DNA of 64,000 nucleotides from Bacillus oleivorans. GTDB taxonomy: Bacteria; Bacillota; Bacilli; Bacillales; JC228. A program made the position numbers and the translations under genes. Where the stretch lies: NCBI RefSeq assembly GCF_900207585.1, contig NZ_OAOP01000002.1, forward strand, positions 620,001 through 684,000. The letters run 5' to 3'. The number at the start of each line of letters is the position of its first letter. The stretch's first letter is position 1. The notes beneath the pieces were generated by a model, which did not search any database, was not told where the DNA came from, and worked only from the letters and a program-made list of their open reading frames with translations. This document shows positions 8,612 to 17,032 of this stretch, one piece after another.

Positions 8612-9091
8612 ATGACTGAAAAGAAAACCACAAACATTATTTTATTTAGCGGTGATTATGATAAAGCTATGGCTGCTTATATAATTGCCAATGGAGCGGC
8701 AGCTTATGACCACGAGGTTACAATCTTCCACACGTTTTGGGGATTAAATGCACTTAGAAAAGATGGGGATTACAACGTAAAGAAAGGATTTATTGAAAAA
8801 ATGTTTGCAAAAATGATGCCAAAAGGAGCAGACAAAATGGGCCTTTCTAAAATGAATTTTGCGGGATTTGGTCCTAAAATGATCAAAGAAGTTATAAAGA
8901 AACACAATGCAATGACATTACCTCAGCTCATAGAGATGGCACAAGTTCAGGACGTTAAGCTGGTTGCGTGCACAATGACAATGGACCATTTGGGACTTAA
9001 GCAAGAAGAGCTTTTAGATGGGATTGAATTGGCTGGTGTTGCAGCATACTTAGCAGACGCTGAGAATGGAAATGTAAACCTGTTTATCTAA
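8612..9091 (+). CDS. yrkE: DsrE/DsrF-like sulfur carrier protein
   Basis: A 159-residue DsrE2-type protein. The N-terminal TNIILFSGDYDKAMAAYIIA segment and the later LVACTMTMDHLGL segment, with the conserved cysteine, mark a family that carries sulfane sulfur between rhodaneses and TusA proteins. ATG 8612 follows AGGAGG with normal spacing; an upstream TTG at 8594 is less likely. It is the first gene behind the twin CstR-type operators. The neighbours match the B. subtilis yrkE-yrkJ order. Confidence 0.85.
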   Translation: MTEKKTTNIILFSGDYDKAMAAYIIANGAAAYDHEVTIFHTFWGLNALRKDGDYNVKKGFIEKMFAKMMPKGADKMGLSKMNFAGFGPKMIKEVIKKHNAMTLPQLIEMAQVQDVKLVACTMTMDHLGLKQEELLDGIELAGVAAYLADAENGNVNLFI

Positions 9092-9191
9092 GTTATTAAA
9101 AAGTAAACAAATTTTTATGCGATTAGGAGATTCTAAAATTATTAATATAAATGTACAGCATAAAAAACTAAGATTTAAGGAGGAAATAACA

Positions 9192-9488
9192 ATGAAACAA
9201 TTATCTGCAAATGAAGTGGCAGCACTTTTAAACGAAAACAAGGATCTTAACATTGTGGATGTTCGCGAGGTTGATGAAGTAACGTTAGGAAAAATTCCGG
9301 GAGCCATTCATATTCCTTTAGGACTGCTTGAATTCCGTATGCATGAGCTGGAAAAATCTAAGGAATATATCATGGTATGCCGTTCAGGCGGCAGAAGCGG
9401 ACGTGCTTGTCAGCTTTTGGAAGGCCATGGGTTTAATGTAATTAATATGGCTGGCGGAATGCAGGACTGGGAAGGGATTACAGAGTAA
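9192..9488 (+). CDS. Single-domain rhodanese
   Basis: A 98-residue rhodanese with the conserved aspartate in IVDVREVDEV and an intact catalytic loop VCRSGGRSGRA, whose cysteine would form the persulfide. There is no signal peptide, so it acts in the cytoplasm. The ATG at 9192 is preceded by AAGGAGG; the frame is open further upstream but without a better start. It lies inside the CstR-controlled sulfur operon and probably exchanges sulfur with the DsrE-like and TusA proteins beside it. Confidence 0.9.
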   Translation: MKQLSANEVAALLNENKDLNIVDVREVDEVTLGKIPGAIHIPLGLLEFRMHELEKSKEYIMVCRSGGRSGRACQLLEGHGFNVINMAGGMQDWEGITE

Positions 9489-9505
9489 TTTTTTTGATTG
9501 CAAAT

Positions 9506-9521
9506 ATACCCTGCAGGGTAA
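9506..9521 (+). promoter_or_regulatory. CstR-type palindrome before yrkF
   Basis: ATACCC-TGCA-GGGTAA contains the perfect palindrome TACCCTGCAGGGTA and differs from the upstream sites at one end base. No clear -35/-10 pair was identified around it, so it may be an internal operator. A much weaker match, ATACGG-TAGG-GGGTAA at 10135-10150 before yrkH, may be chance. Confidence 0.6.
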
Positions 9522-9538
9522 TTTAGGGAGGAAGAATA

Positions 9539-10114
9539 ATGGAAATGGTAAAAACTGACTTCGTATTAGATGCTAGAGGATTAGCCTGTCCAATGCCTAT
9601 TGTTAAAACAAGGAAAGCGATTAAGGAACTTAAAGAAGGTCAAGTAATCGAAGTTCAAGCAACTGATAAAGGATCAAAGGCAGATATTCAAGCATGGGCT
9701 AAAAGCTCAGGACACCAATATCTTGGTACTCTTGAGGAAGGCGATGTGTTAAAACACTATATTCGTAAGGCATCGGATGAAGAAAGTGCTGAAAGAAAAT
9801 ATTCTCATGTAGTGAATAATGAAGTCCTCGAAATGAAATTAAATGCTAATGAAAACATTGTAGTTCTTGATGTAAGAGAGGCGGCAGAATATGCGTTTGG
9901 TCATATCCCTATTGCCATATCAATTCCATTTGGAGAACTTGAACATCGTTTAAATGAGTTAAATCAGGAGGATGAAATTTACGTCGTTTGCCGAACAGGG
10001 AATCGAAGTGATTTTGCTGCTCAAAAATTGGCCGAAAATGGATTTACGAATGTCACCAATGTGGTGCCTGGTATGAGTGAGTGGACAGGTAAGAAAACCG
10101 GTATCATTAAGTGA
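9539..10114 (+). CDS. yrkF: TusA-rhodanese fusion protein
   Basis: The 191 residues comprise an N-terminal TusA domain (about 1-75, [15 protein letters not shown] with the sulfur-carrying cysteine) and a C-terminal rhodanese (about 90-190, VLDVREAAEYAFGHIP and catalytic VCRTGNRSD). Joining a sulfur carrier to a sulfurtransferase suggests internal transfer of persulfide sulfur. Length and domain order match B. subtilis YrkF. A separate TusA at 11323 repeats the same [12 protein letters not shown] motif, so the two TusA domains probably arose by duplication. Confidence 0.92.
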   Translation: MEMVKTDFVLDARGLACPMPIVKTRKAIKELKEGQVIEVQATDKGSKADIQAWAKSSGHQYLGTLEEGDVLKHYIRKASDEESAERKYSHVVNNEVLEMKLNANENIVVLDVREAAEYAFGHIPIAISIPFGELEHRLNELNQEDEIYVVCRTGNRSDFAAQKLAENGFTNVTNVVPGMSEWTGKKTGIIK

Positions 10115-10156
10115 TTATTTTTTTAAATATATAAATACGGTAGGGGGTAATTTAAC

Positions 10157-11284
10157 ATGAAAGTAAACGTTATGACATCGAGTGAAGTAACTAAAAAAAT
10201 CATTAGTAAAGAAAAATTGTTCATAGTAGATGTGCGAAACGAAAGCGATTTTAAAGAGTGGAAAATTGATGGGGAAAACTTTGAATATCTTAATGTACCT
10301 TATTTTGAGCTTTTAGACGGTGTAGAAGGAATTCTTGATCAAATTCCAACTGATCAGGAAGTATTAGTTGTTTGTGCAAAAGAAGGTTCTTCTGTAATGG
10401 TGGCTGAAATGCTTTCAGAAGCTGGCCGTACCATTTCTTATCTGAAAGGCGGGATGAAAGCTTGGAGTGAACATTTAGAACCGGTTAAAGTTGGTGCTTT
10501 AAATGGTGGCGGCGAGATTTATCAATTTGTCCGAATTGGTAAGGGCTGCCTGTCCTACATGGTGGTATCTGACGGTGAAGCAGCGGTTATTGACGCTACA
10601 CGTATGACAGACATTTACTTGGATTTCGCTAAAAATATGGATGTAAAAATTACGCATGTGTTTGATACGCACTTACATGCAGACCACATTTCTGGCGGAC
10701 GTAAAATAGCTGAAAAAACAAATGCATTATACTGGCTTCCTCCAAAAGATGCAACAGAAGTCACATTTGCTTTTCAACCATTAAAAGACGGTCAGAACGT
10801 GATAATCGGTAGTACAAAACTCAACATTCATGCCTTTTATTCACCGGGTCACACAATTGGATCCACCTCATTTGTAGTAGGTGATAAGTTCCTTCTTTCA
10901 GGTGACATTCTGTTTGTCGATTCTATTGGAAGACCTGACCTTGCCGGTTTAGCACAAGATTGGGTTGGAGATCTACGAGAAAGTTTATATTCTCGATATC
11001 GAGAACTATCTAAGGATTTAATTGTACTTCCAGCTCATTTTATGATTATGGAAGAATTAAACGATAATGGAAGTGTATTTGAAAAACTGGGTGTTTTATT
11101 TGAGAAAAATCATGGTCTCAATATCGGGGATGAAGATGAATTTAAAAAACTGGTAACAGAAAACCTGCCGCCTCAGCCAAATGCATATCAAGAAATTCGC
11201 CAAACTAACATGGGTAAAATCAACCCAGATGAGGAGAAGCAGCGCGAAATGGAAATAGGTCCAAACCGCTGTGCGGTTCGATAA
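10157..11284 (+). CDS. yrkH: Rhodanese / metallo-beta-lactamase persulfide dioxygenase fusion
   Basis: A 375-residue protein with an N-terminal rhodanese domain (about 1-110, cysteine in VVCAKEGSS) and a C-terminal metallo-beta-lactamase domain. The latter has [11 protein letters not shown], the HxHxDH iron-binding motif, then [15 protein letters not shown] with the metal-ligand aspartate, and a distal histidine in PAHF. The arrangement is that of B. subtilis YrkH. Staphylococcal CstB is related but has its rhodanese domain at the other end. The predicted activity is oxidation of persulfide to sulfite or thiosulfate during sulfide detoxification. Confidence 0.9.
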   Translation: MKVNVMTSSEVTKKIISKEKLFIVDVRNESDFKEWKIDGENFEYLNVPYFELLDGVEGILDQIPTDQEVLVVCAKEGSSVMVAEMLSEAGRTISYLKGGMKAWSEHLEPVKVGALNGGGEIYQFVRIGKGCLSYMVVSDGEAAVIDATRMTDIYLDFAKNMDVKITHVFDTHLHADHISGGRKIAEKTNALYWLPPKDATEVTFAFQPLKDGQNVIIGSTKLNIHAFYSPGHTIGSTSFVVGDKFLLSGDILFVDSIGRPDLAGLAQDWVGDLRESLYSRYRELSKDLIVLPAHFMIMEELNDNGSVFEKLGVLFEKNHGLNIGDEDEFKKLVTENLPPQPNAYQEIRQTNMGKINPDEEKQREMEIGPNRCAVR

Positions 11285-11322
11285 TCGTTAACAGAAGACA
11301 AAAAAAATAGGAGGTTTTATAA

Positions 11323-11550
11323 ATGGAAGTGACAAAAGTATTAGATGCAAAAGGACTCGCATGTCCAATGCCAATAGTAAAAACAAGGAAAGCAATCAAT
11401 GAGTTAGATTCAGGCCAAATTTTAGAAATTCATGTAACTGATAAAGGGGCTAAAAATGACTTGTCAGCTTGGGCAAAATCTGGAGGTCACGAACTTATTA
11501 AGCAAGAAGAAGAAGCAGAGGTTTTAAAGTTTTGGATTAAGAAGGGTTAA
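11323..11550 (+). CDS. yrkI: TusA-family sulfur carrier
   Basis: A 75-residue stand-alone TusA protein. The motif [15 protein letters not shown] supplies the single sulfur-carrying cysteine, and the rest is the compact TusA fold. It would accept sulfane sulfur from the rhodaneses of the operon. AGGAGG precedes the ATG. The gene is followed by a hairpin and T tract that separates it from the permease gene. Confidence 0.92.
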   Translation: MEVTKVLDAKGLACPMPIVKTRKAINELDSGQILEIHVTDKGAKNDLSAWAKSGGHELIKQEEEAEVLKFWIKKG

Positions 11551-11555
11551 TAGGT

Positions 11556-11582
11556 AGGGCGCCAGACAGGGGCTCCCTTTTT
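11556..11582 (+). terminator. Imperfect terminator between yrkI and yrkJ
   Basis: AGGG-C-GCC (11556-11563) pairs with GGC-T-CCCT (11571-11578), with one internal mismatch, followed by five T residues. Only 15 bases separate it from yrkJ, so it probably lowers rather than abolishes expression of the permease. Confidence 0.65.
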
Positions 11583-11597
11583 AAAGGAGGTTTTCCA

Positions 11598-12374
11598 GTG
11601 GACATAGCATTTTTTATAACAATTTTCTTTATTGGATTAATCGGCTCCTTTATTTCTGGGATGGTTGGGATTGGCGGCTCCATCGTAAAATATCCTATGC
11701 TTTTATACATCCCGCCTATGATGGGGTTGGCTGCCTTTAGTGCTCATGAGGTTTCCGGAATTAGTGCAGTACAAGTATTTTTCGCTACGATCGGCGGAGT
11801 GTGGGCATACCGAAAAGGCGGGTATTTAAATACAACATTAATTGCTTATATGGGCGTTAGTATTTTATTTGGCAGTATTATCGGTGGTTTCGGCTCTAAA
11901 TTAATGAGTGAAAATGGGATTAATGTTGTTTATGGTCTATTGGCCTTAACTGCTGCTATCATGATGTTTATCCCTAAAAAAAGGACTGACGATATTCCTT
12001 TCAATGAAGTTAATTTCAATAAATGGTTAGCCGCTGCCTTAGCTTTTGTGATTGGCGCTGGTGCTGGGATTGTAGGAGCTGCAGGTGCATTTTTATTAGT
12101 ACCGGTTATGCTGGTAGTTTTAAAGATTCCGACACGAGTGACCATTGCATCCTCACTAGCAATTACCTTTATTTCATCTATCGGATCGACTATTGGAAAA
12201 CTGACAACTGGCCAAGTTGAATATCTTCCCGCACTTATCATGGTTGCAGCAAGTCTCATTGCTTCACCATTAGGAGTGATGGTCGGGAAAAAAGTAAACA
12301 CGAAGATCTTGCAATGGGTACTTGCTGGACTTATTTTGGCAACTGCGGTTAAAATTTGGGTTGATATAATGTGA
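11598..12374 (+). CDS. yrkJ: TauE/SafE-family sulfur-compound permease
   Basis: A 258-residue polytopic membrane protein with about eight hydrophobic segments and the two glycine-rich repeats typical of TauE/SafE transporters ([18 protein letters not shown] near the N-terminus and [17 protein letters not shown] in the middle). Members move sulfite, sulfoacetate and similar anions. At the end of a persulfide-oxidation operon, export of sulfite or thiosulfate is the natural guess, but direction and substrate are not visible. GTG at 11598 follows AAAGGAGG. Confidence 0.88.
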   Translation: MDIAFFITIFFIGLIGSFISGMVGIGGSIVKYPMLLYIPPMMGLAAFSAHEVSGISAVQVFFATIGGVWAYRKGGYLNTTLIAYMGVSILFGSIIGGFGSKLMSENGINVVYGLLALTAAIMMFIPKKRTDDIPFNEVNFNKWLAAALAFVIGAGAGIVGAAGAFLLVPVMLVVLKIPTRVTIASSLAITFISSIGSTIGKLTTGQVEYLPALIMVAASLIASPLGVMVGKKVNTKILQWVLAGLILATAVKIWVDIM

Positions 12375-12395
12375 GAAAAATAGTTTCTTTAAAAT

Positions 12396-12420
12396 AGGGG
12401 CATTTTTGCCTCTTTTTTTA
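12396..12420 (+). terminator. Terminator after yrkJ
   Basis: AGGGGCA and TGCCTCT form a stem with one G-U pair and a short T-rich loop, followed by seven or more T residues. It closes the sulfur operon. Confidence 0.85.
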
Positions 12421-12472
12421 TACTTTTTGAAAGTATAATTTAAGGGTGAATATATAAACAGGGGTAAAGGAA

Positions 12473-12622
12473 ATGAAAAAATTCGTAGCTCTCTTCAAAA
12501 ATAAAAGGGATGGCGAAGCAACTGAACAAAATAATTGGCTCATAGATATTCCTCAAACAAAAGGGAATTTATCAAGAGAAAAATTAACAGTATGTACGGA
12601 GGAATTACTTATCCTCCAATAG
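12473..12622 (+). CDS. Short hypothetical ORF, 49 residues
   Basis: A small reading frame with ATG at 12473 and TAG at 12620-12622. Upstream are a TATAAT (12434-12439) and purine-rich GGGGTAAAGGA, though the spacing to the start is not ideal. The product is hydrophilic (begins MKKFVALFKNKRDG, ends TEELLILQ) with one cysteine. Its last 14 bases overlap the 3' end of the convergent exonuclease gene. I do not recognise a family; it could be a real small protein or a chance ORF. Confidence 0.35.
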   Translation: MKKFVALFKNKRDGEATEQNNWLIDIPQTKGNLSREKLTVCTEELLILQ

Positions 12623-13544
12623 TTACCAGGTGCTGCAAAGGTCTTACCGAATGCTCGTCTAAAATCATAACTTTAGATGAAAACTTTTTATGAATATCAT
12701 AGGCGGCACATAAATCCTCGTAAAAGCGGCCGATAGAACGTGCATATTCAACATTTTTCTTTGAAAAGATTCCGGATCTGTTGATGATGATATTTTCATA
12801 TTTATGAGCGAGTCTATTTGCCTTTTTCATAAATTTATAGGCATCGCTCATTTTGATCAAATCTTTGCCTTCTTTATAAAGGGTCGAGATATCGTTCTTC
12901 ATTGCTTTTGTTAAGCCAGAATTTATTTTCTCGAAATCAGTTGGAATCTCATCAAACACATATTGCTTCAGCATAATCAAATCTGAGTTTAAACGGTCGT
13001 TTAAAAAACAGAGATAAATTTGCAGCGTATTATACGCATCCCACATTGGATTGTGCTTGTCGCCGATAAACTTTTTTCCATACAATTCCACTGCATTTTC
13101 AACAGAAAAGTGAGTTTTCGTCACTCTTTTTGAAAAGATTGCCTGAAAGTCTACATATCGTTTTTCGATTTTTTGAATGGTTCGAGGCGGAAGGCCGTGC
13201 CGGGCTGCATCTATTTTTAATCTGGCCAGATCGCTTTTTGACCATGAGAAGAATTGAGATCGCTTCACGCCGCCGACCCAATACAAAAATTCTGCAAACA
13301 CCTCTTTAAAATCTGAAGCATTCTTCAAATCCTCATCTGATATCCCAGTTAATTCTTTACAGAATCGAGTAAGCCGTTTGTGACTTTGTGGGCGAATATA
13401 GCGATCGAAATAAGAAATTTCTTTTGTTTGCAGGTTGTATTTAACAGCACCAAGTCGAATTACTTCCATCTCTTCGAATTTCATTCCCCGATTGGAACAA
13501 AGCATTTCAAAATCGAAGAAGATATATTGCTGCAGATCTGCCAT
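12609..13544 (-). CDS. DEDDh-type 3'-5' exonuclease family protein
   Basis: A 311-residue protein with an exonuclease fold in the first 180 residues. FFDFEM gives the first acidic pair, GISDEDL lies near the second motif, and HNPMWDAYNTLQIYL supplies the final His/Asp of DEDDh enzymes. The C-terminal 120 residues are helical and charged, with no recognised domain. Bacillus KapD-type proteins share the N-terminal fold but are shorter. The gene is monocistronic and convergent with the preceding region. Substrate (RNA or DNA) is unknown. Confidence 0.8.
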   Translation of the reverse strand: MADLQQYIFFDFEMLCSNRGMKFEEMEVIRLGAVKYNLQTKEISYFDRYIRPQSHKRLTRFCKELTGISDEDLKNASDFKEVFAEFLYWVGGVKRSQFFSWSKSDLARLKIDAARHGLPPRTIQKIEKRYVDFQAIFSKRVTKTHFSVENAVELYGKKFIGDKHNPMWDAYNTLQIYLCFLNDRLNSDLIMLKQYVFDEIPTDFEKINSGLTKAMKNDISTLYKEGKDLIKMSDAYKFMKKANRLAHKYENIIINRSGIFSKKNVEYARSIGRFYEDLCAAYDIHKKFSSKVMILDEHSVRPLQHLVTIGG

Positions 13545-13724
13545 TGTTTCTCCTCCTTTCCCAACAGGACATTATATCAGGAAAAGGATCAGAAGAGAAG
13601 GCGTAATATATGGCAATTCAGTATCTCTTAAGAAAACATTCCTTTGTAATTTTCTGTGGATCACAGATTCAAGTACTAATTACTAAATAAAAGACCATAA
13701 ACTAGGAATAAGGGGTGAGAGCGT

Positions 13725-14990
13725 ATGACGATTCATGTTGTCCAATATGGTGATTCCTTATGGAAAATTGCAAATCAGTATCAGCTTCCTGTTGCAGCTA
13801 TTGTTGAAGTTAATGGTTTACCGTCAGAGAACGCCATCATTCCTGGTTTGGCACTTTACATTCCAGATGAAGCTATCGTTCATATTAGACCGTATATGCT
13901 AAAAGCAGGTGATAACCTCTGGCAGCTATCCAATCGTTTTAACACAACTATTGAGGCAATATTACAAGCAAATCCCGGAATTGATCCGTCTCAATTATAT
14001 ATAGGGCAAAGACTTCTCATTCCAACTCCGATAAGGCCTCAAATAGAAACTTTGGGTTTTATTATTCCCTACTCCCCAGAGGACATTTTACCAACACTTC
14101 GGACTTTATCTGATTTGCTAACATATGTGGCAGTGGTTTCTTACTCGTTTACGGGAGAAGGCTATGCGTATGTATTACTAGATGATACTGCAGTCGTTTT
14201 AGAAAGTAATCGGCTAGGGATAACCCCTTTATTGATGATTCGTAATTTTACATCCGAAGGTTTTAATCCTGATTTAGCCGGGAATGTGTTGGCTAACCCG
14301 GTTTATAGGAGAAATTTAATTGATAGTTTATTACGATTTATTAATGAGAAAGGGTATGGCGGAGTTTCACTTGACATAGAGTTTATTCCGCCAGCACGTA
14401 GAAGCGATTTTAATACATTTTTAACTGAGCTGAAAGCAGCACTTGGCACGCGAATATTACATGTTAATGTTCATGCTAAAACCGAAGACCTACCAACTAA
14501 CCGTATCGTGGGAGCCTATGATTATCACGCAATCGGTGAAATTGCTGATGTTGTTGCAGTAATGACTATTGATTATGGATATCCAGGCGGTCCCCCGGAT
14601 CCAGTATCCCCATTGTGGTGGATGGCTCAGGTCGTCCGGTACGCAACAAGTTTGATTGATTCACGTAAGGTGCAGGTTGCATTTCCCTTGTATGGATACG
14701 ATTGGAGGGTGATTGATAATACTACTACAGCATTATCTGTAAATGGTGCTCAAAACCAGGCCATTATTGCTAATACAATCATCGAATTTGATGAGGCTGC
14801 GGCATCTCCCTGGTATCGATACTGGAAGGGGTTAGAGGAGCATATCGTTTGGTTTGAAGATATCAGAAGCTATCAAGAAAAATATCAATTAGTAGATCAA
14901 TACCAGTTACTTGGTGTAACATACTGGCAAATTGCCTTACCAGCACCACAGAATTGGGCATATTTGCATAATCACTTTATCGTAACGTAA
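13725..14990 (+). CDS. yaaH: LysM-GH18 spore cortex-lytic / germination protein
   Basis: The 421 residues contain two LysM repeats (about 3-47 and 52-97; VVQYGDSLWKIANQYQ and MLKAGDNLWQLSNRFN), then a glycoside hydrolase 18 domain. The acidic catalytic motif appears as GGVSLDIEFIP. There is no signal peptide, as in YaaH/SleL proteins, which are placed in the spore coat during sporulation and trim cortex fragments during germination. Length matches SleL/YaaH. It stands alone after an 180-base gap with no obvious sigma-A promoter; mother-cell sigma control would be expected for the family. It points to a spore-forming host. Confidence 0.9.
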   Translation: MTIHVVQYGDSLWKIANQYQLPVAAIVEVNGLPSENAIIPGLALYIPDEAIVHIRPYMLKAGDNLWQLSNRFNTTIEAILQANPGIDPSQLYIGQRLLIPTPIRPQIETLGFIIPYSPEDILPTLRTLSDLLTYVAVVSYSFTGEGYAYVLLDDTAVVLESNRLGITPLLMIRNFTSEGFNPDLAGNVLANPVYRRNLIDSLLRFINEKGYGGVSLDIEFIPPARRSDFNTFLTELKAALGTRILHVNVHAKTEDLPTNRIVGAYDYHAIGEIADVVAVMTIDYGYPGGPPDPVSPLWWMAQVVRYATSLIDSRKVQVAFPLYGYDWRVIDNTTTALSVNGAQNQAIIANTIIEFDEAAASPWYRYWKGLEEHIVWFEDIRSYQEKYQLVDQYQLLGVTYWQIALPAPQNWAYLHNHFIVT

Positions 14991-15009
14991 AGCCAATCTA
15001 TTATGGATT

Positions 15010-15165
15010 GTAACGGGGACAAAAGACGGGAACAGGGTTGTGTATGCATTACGAGACCCAATGATTGTAGAATTGCTAAGTGTTGCTCGTCAAATTTTTA
15101 ATAACCATCTGATCGATACCATTACAATGCTGGATAAATTCAATGAAGAAGAGCTGGAACAGTAG
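15010..15165 (+). pseudogene. C-terminal remnant of an ArsR-family regulator
   Basis: Reading from 15010 to TAG at 15163-15165 gives about 51 residues, including GNRVVYALRDPMIVELLSVA and ending DKFNEEELEQ. This is the wing and last helix of an ArsR/SmtB repressor (family pattern G-x-R-V-x-Y-x-L-x-D-P). The DNA-binding helices are absent, there is no start codon or ribosome site, and the 3' end of the GH18 gene lies 20 bases upstream. I infer a deletion that removed the 5' part of the gene. Confidence 0.65.
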
Positions 15166-15198
15166 GATAAAAAGGTTAAAAATCCTTTATTAGAGTCT

Positions 15199-15258
15199 AA
15201 GTTCGTTTATTTTAACTTGAGTTCGTTAGTCCGCTCCTTAGTTCAGTTGTATCAGCAT
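15199..15258 (+). repeat. Three-unit, 20-bp tandem repeat related to the array at 52674
   Basis: The cores AAGTTCGTTTATT, GAGTTCGTTAGTC and TAGTTCAGTTGTA start at 15199, 15219 and 15239, exactly 20 bases apart. They match the AGTTCGGTTAAA core of the 16-unit array at 52674. Confidence 0.6.
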
Positions 15259-15270
15259 AAAATGCTTAAA

Positions 15271-15306
15271 AAAAATTCGACTGATCCTGCTAATCAGCCG
15301 AATTTT
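15271..15306 (-). terminator. Terminator of the aryl-aldehyde dehydrogenase gene
   Basis: AAATTCG-x-CTGAT pairs with ATCAG-x-CGAATTT around an 8-base loop. On the minus strand the stem is followed by a run of eight T residues. It may also work weakly on the plus strand. Confidence 0.85.
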
Positions 15307-15312
15307 CTTATT

Positions 15313-16809
15313 TTAAAATGGATAATTGCGATACTTCTTCTGCACAGATACCCATTTGGTTACTGTAAACTCCTCGACAACCCAAGGATTTCCGAAACGA
15401 CCGAGTCCGCTTGCTTTATTGCCGCCAAATGGAATGTTTGGGCTATCGTTTACGGTTTGATCATTGACATGGGTCATACCGGCATCAATTTCTAAAGCCA
15501 ATTGTTCGCCTTTTTTCAAATCCCTTGTAAAAATTGCCGAACTTAATCCATGCTCAGTATGGTTCGCTATTTCAATCGCATGCTCGTCAGAATCCGCCTT
15601 AATAATCGTCGTAATCGGTGCAAACAATTCAGATTGGGCAAGATTGCTAGAAGGATCCACATTCGTAAAGACATAAGGGGTTAAAATCGTTCCAATCCTA
15701 TTTCCCTCTAGAGCAACAGTAGCCCCATCTTTTTTGGCCTGTTCGATAAAGCCTAAAGCTTTTTCCATTTGTTTTTCATTAATAATAGGACCAATAATCG
15801 TTTGCGGATCACGTGGATCTCCATATGGAATAGCTTTTGCCCGTTCAACAAAGCGCACTACAAATGTATCATGTAAATCCCTGTGGACAATGATCCGGTT
15901 AATAATCATACAGATTTGTCCTTGGTGAATAAATTTACCGAAGATAGCAGCACTCACTGCCTGTTCAAGGTCCGCGTCCGATAATACGACGAACGGACTA
16001 TTTCCTCCAAGCTCTAAAGCAACCCGTTTTAAATTACTGCCAGAAATTGCGCCAATATGTCTGCCCACTGCAGTAGAACCAGTAAAACTGATGAGCTTGG
16101 CATAAGGGTTTGTTAGCATCTCATCCCCAATTTCTGGAATATCCGTTAAAACTACATTAAACACCCCTTTCGGCAGACCGGCATATTCAAAGGCACGGGC
16201 GAGAATCGTTCCACCTGTTAGACCTACCTGTATATCTGGTTTGTGAACTACACTGTTACCAAGTGCAATGGCAGGTGCAATCGTCCGCATTGAGAGATTC
16301 ATAGGAAAGTTAAAAGGGGAGATGGAAGAAATAACCCCTAATGGGAGTCGATAAATATGATTCATTTTTCCATCAATGCTACTTGCAACTTCTCTCACTT
16401 TATAAAGTTCATCAGCATATTTTATGGCTTCCTCTAAAAATTCTAATGTTAGATGATGCTCAATATTAGCTTTTAATACCGAACTTCCGGTTTCGCGTAC
16501 GTCAAGATCAACTATGGCCTCACGATTTTCTTTTAAATAGTCAGCAGCTTTTTGAAGAACCATGATTCTTTCTTCTGCAGATGTTTTTGCCCATTCTTTT
16601 TGCGCAATGTATGCGGCTTGAAAGGCTTGTTCTACTTGTTCAAGCGATGCTAATTGGATAGACGTAATAATAGAACGATCATATGGATTGACAATATCAT
16701 ATGTCCGCTCACTTGAACCTTTAGTCCAAACACCATTGATATAACTCTGGTTAAATACTTCATACCGTTCACTCGTCCTTTTTTCTGCCTCCTGGTAACC
16801 TTGCTGCAC
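15313..16809 (-). CDS. Aromatic aldehyde dehydrogenase (benzaldehyde/vanillin type)
   Basis: A 498-residue ALDH with NFPMN, glutamate in LELGGNSP and the catalytic cysteine in FIHQGQICMIINR. The HQGQICM context and the C-terminal NDSPNIPFGGNKASGLGRFG are those of the benzaldehyde/vanillin dehydrogenase subfamily, which includes B. subtilis YfmT. The start is GTG at 16807-16809 behind AGGAGGG. A copy of the IclR-type operator (16996-17012) lies 190 bases upstream, so it probably belongs to the 4-hydroxybenzoate/protocatechuate regulon and would oxidise 4-hydroxybenzaldehyde, vanillin or similar. The exact substrate is inferred. Confidence 0.85.
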   Translation of the reverse strand: MQQGYQEAEKRTSERYEVFNQSYINGVWTKGSSERTYDIVNPYDRSIITSIQLASLEQVEQAFQAAYIAQKEWAKTSAEERIMVLQKAADYLKENREAIVDLDVRETGSSVLKANIEHHLTLEFLEEAIKYADELYKVREVASSIDGKMNHIYRLPLGVISSISPFNFPMNLSMRTIAPAIALGNSVVHKPDIQVGLTGGTILARAFEYAGLPKGVFNVVLTDIPEIGDEMLTNPYAKLISFTGSTAVGRHIGAISGSNLKRVALELGGNSPFVVLSDADLEQAVSAAIFGKFIHQGQICMIINRIIVHRDLHDTFVVRFVERAKAIPYGDPRDPQTIIGPIINEKQMEKALGFIEQAKKDGATVALEGNRIGTILTPYVFTNVDPSSNLAQSELFAPITTIIKADSDEHAIEIANHTEHGLSSAIFTRDLKKGEQLALEIDAGMTHVNDQTVNDSPNIPFGGNKASGLGRFGNPWVVEEFTVTKWVSVQKKYRNYPF

Positions 16810-16995
16810 AGGGGATCCCTCCTAAATATTATTTTTATAAAACATTCTTATCAGGATCAAAGGAGATAAAATCTGCCCATGTTATGTAAGTGCTTATCAT
16901 TTCAAATAAAATAGATGAACCACTTTCATAATACAGGCTATTTGACTTAATATTCTGAATTATAATGTGTAAAAGGAATGGCCGCACACCCAATT

Positions 16996-17012
16996 GTTGC
17001 GCTATGTGAAAC
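16996..17012 (-). promoter_or_regulatory. Candidate IclR-type operator before the aryl-aldehyde dehydrogenase
   Basis: GTTGCGCTATGTGAAAC differs at one base from the reverse complement of the site at 19070-19086 (GTTGCGCTATATGAAAC). It lies in the 223-base gap upstream of the minus-strand dehydrogenase. The rest of the gap is AT-rich and shows no gene. Confidence 0.75.
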
Positions 17013-17032
17013 AGTATGAAATTTTTCCCAAC

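Noticed and set aside
10135-10150. Fourth CstR-type operator before yrkH
   Set aside because: ATACGG-TAGG-GGGTAA has several mismatches and overlaps the ribosome-site region; listed only as a weak match.
13380-13686. Two plus-strand ORFs overlapping the start of the exonuclease gene
   Set aside because: They are antisense shadows of the exonuclease N-terminus, without ribosome sites.
15217-15495. Plus-strand ORF of 92 residues
   Set aside because: It crosses the short repeat, the terminator and the antisense of the aldehyde dehydrogenase; no ribosome site.
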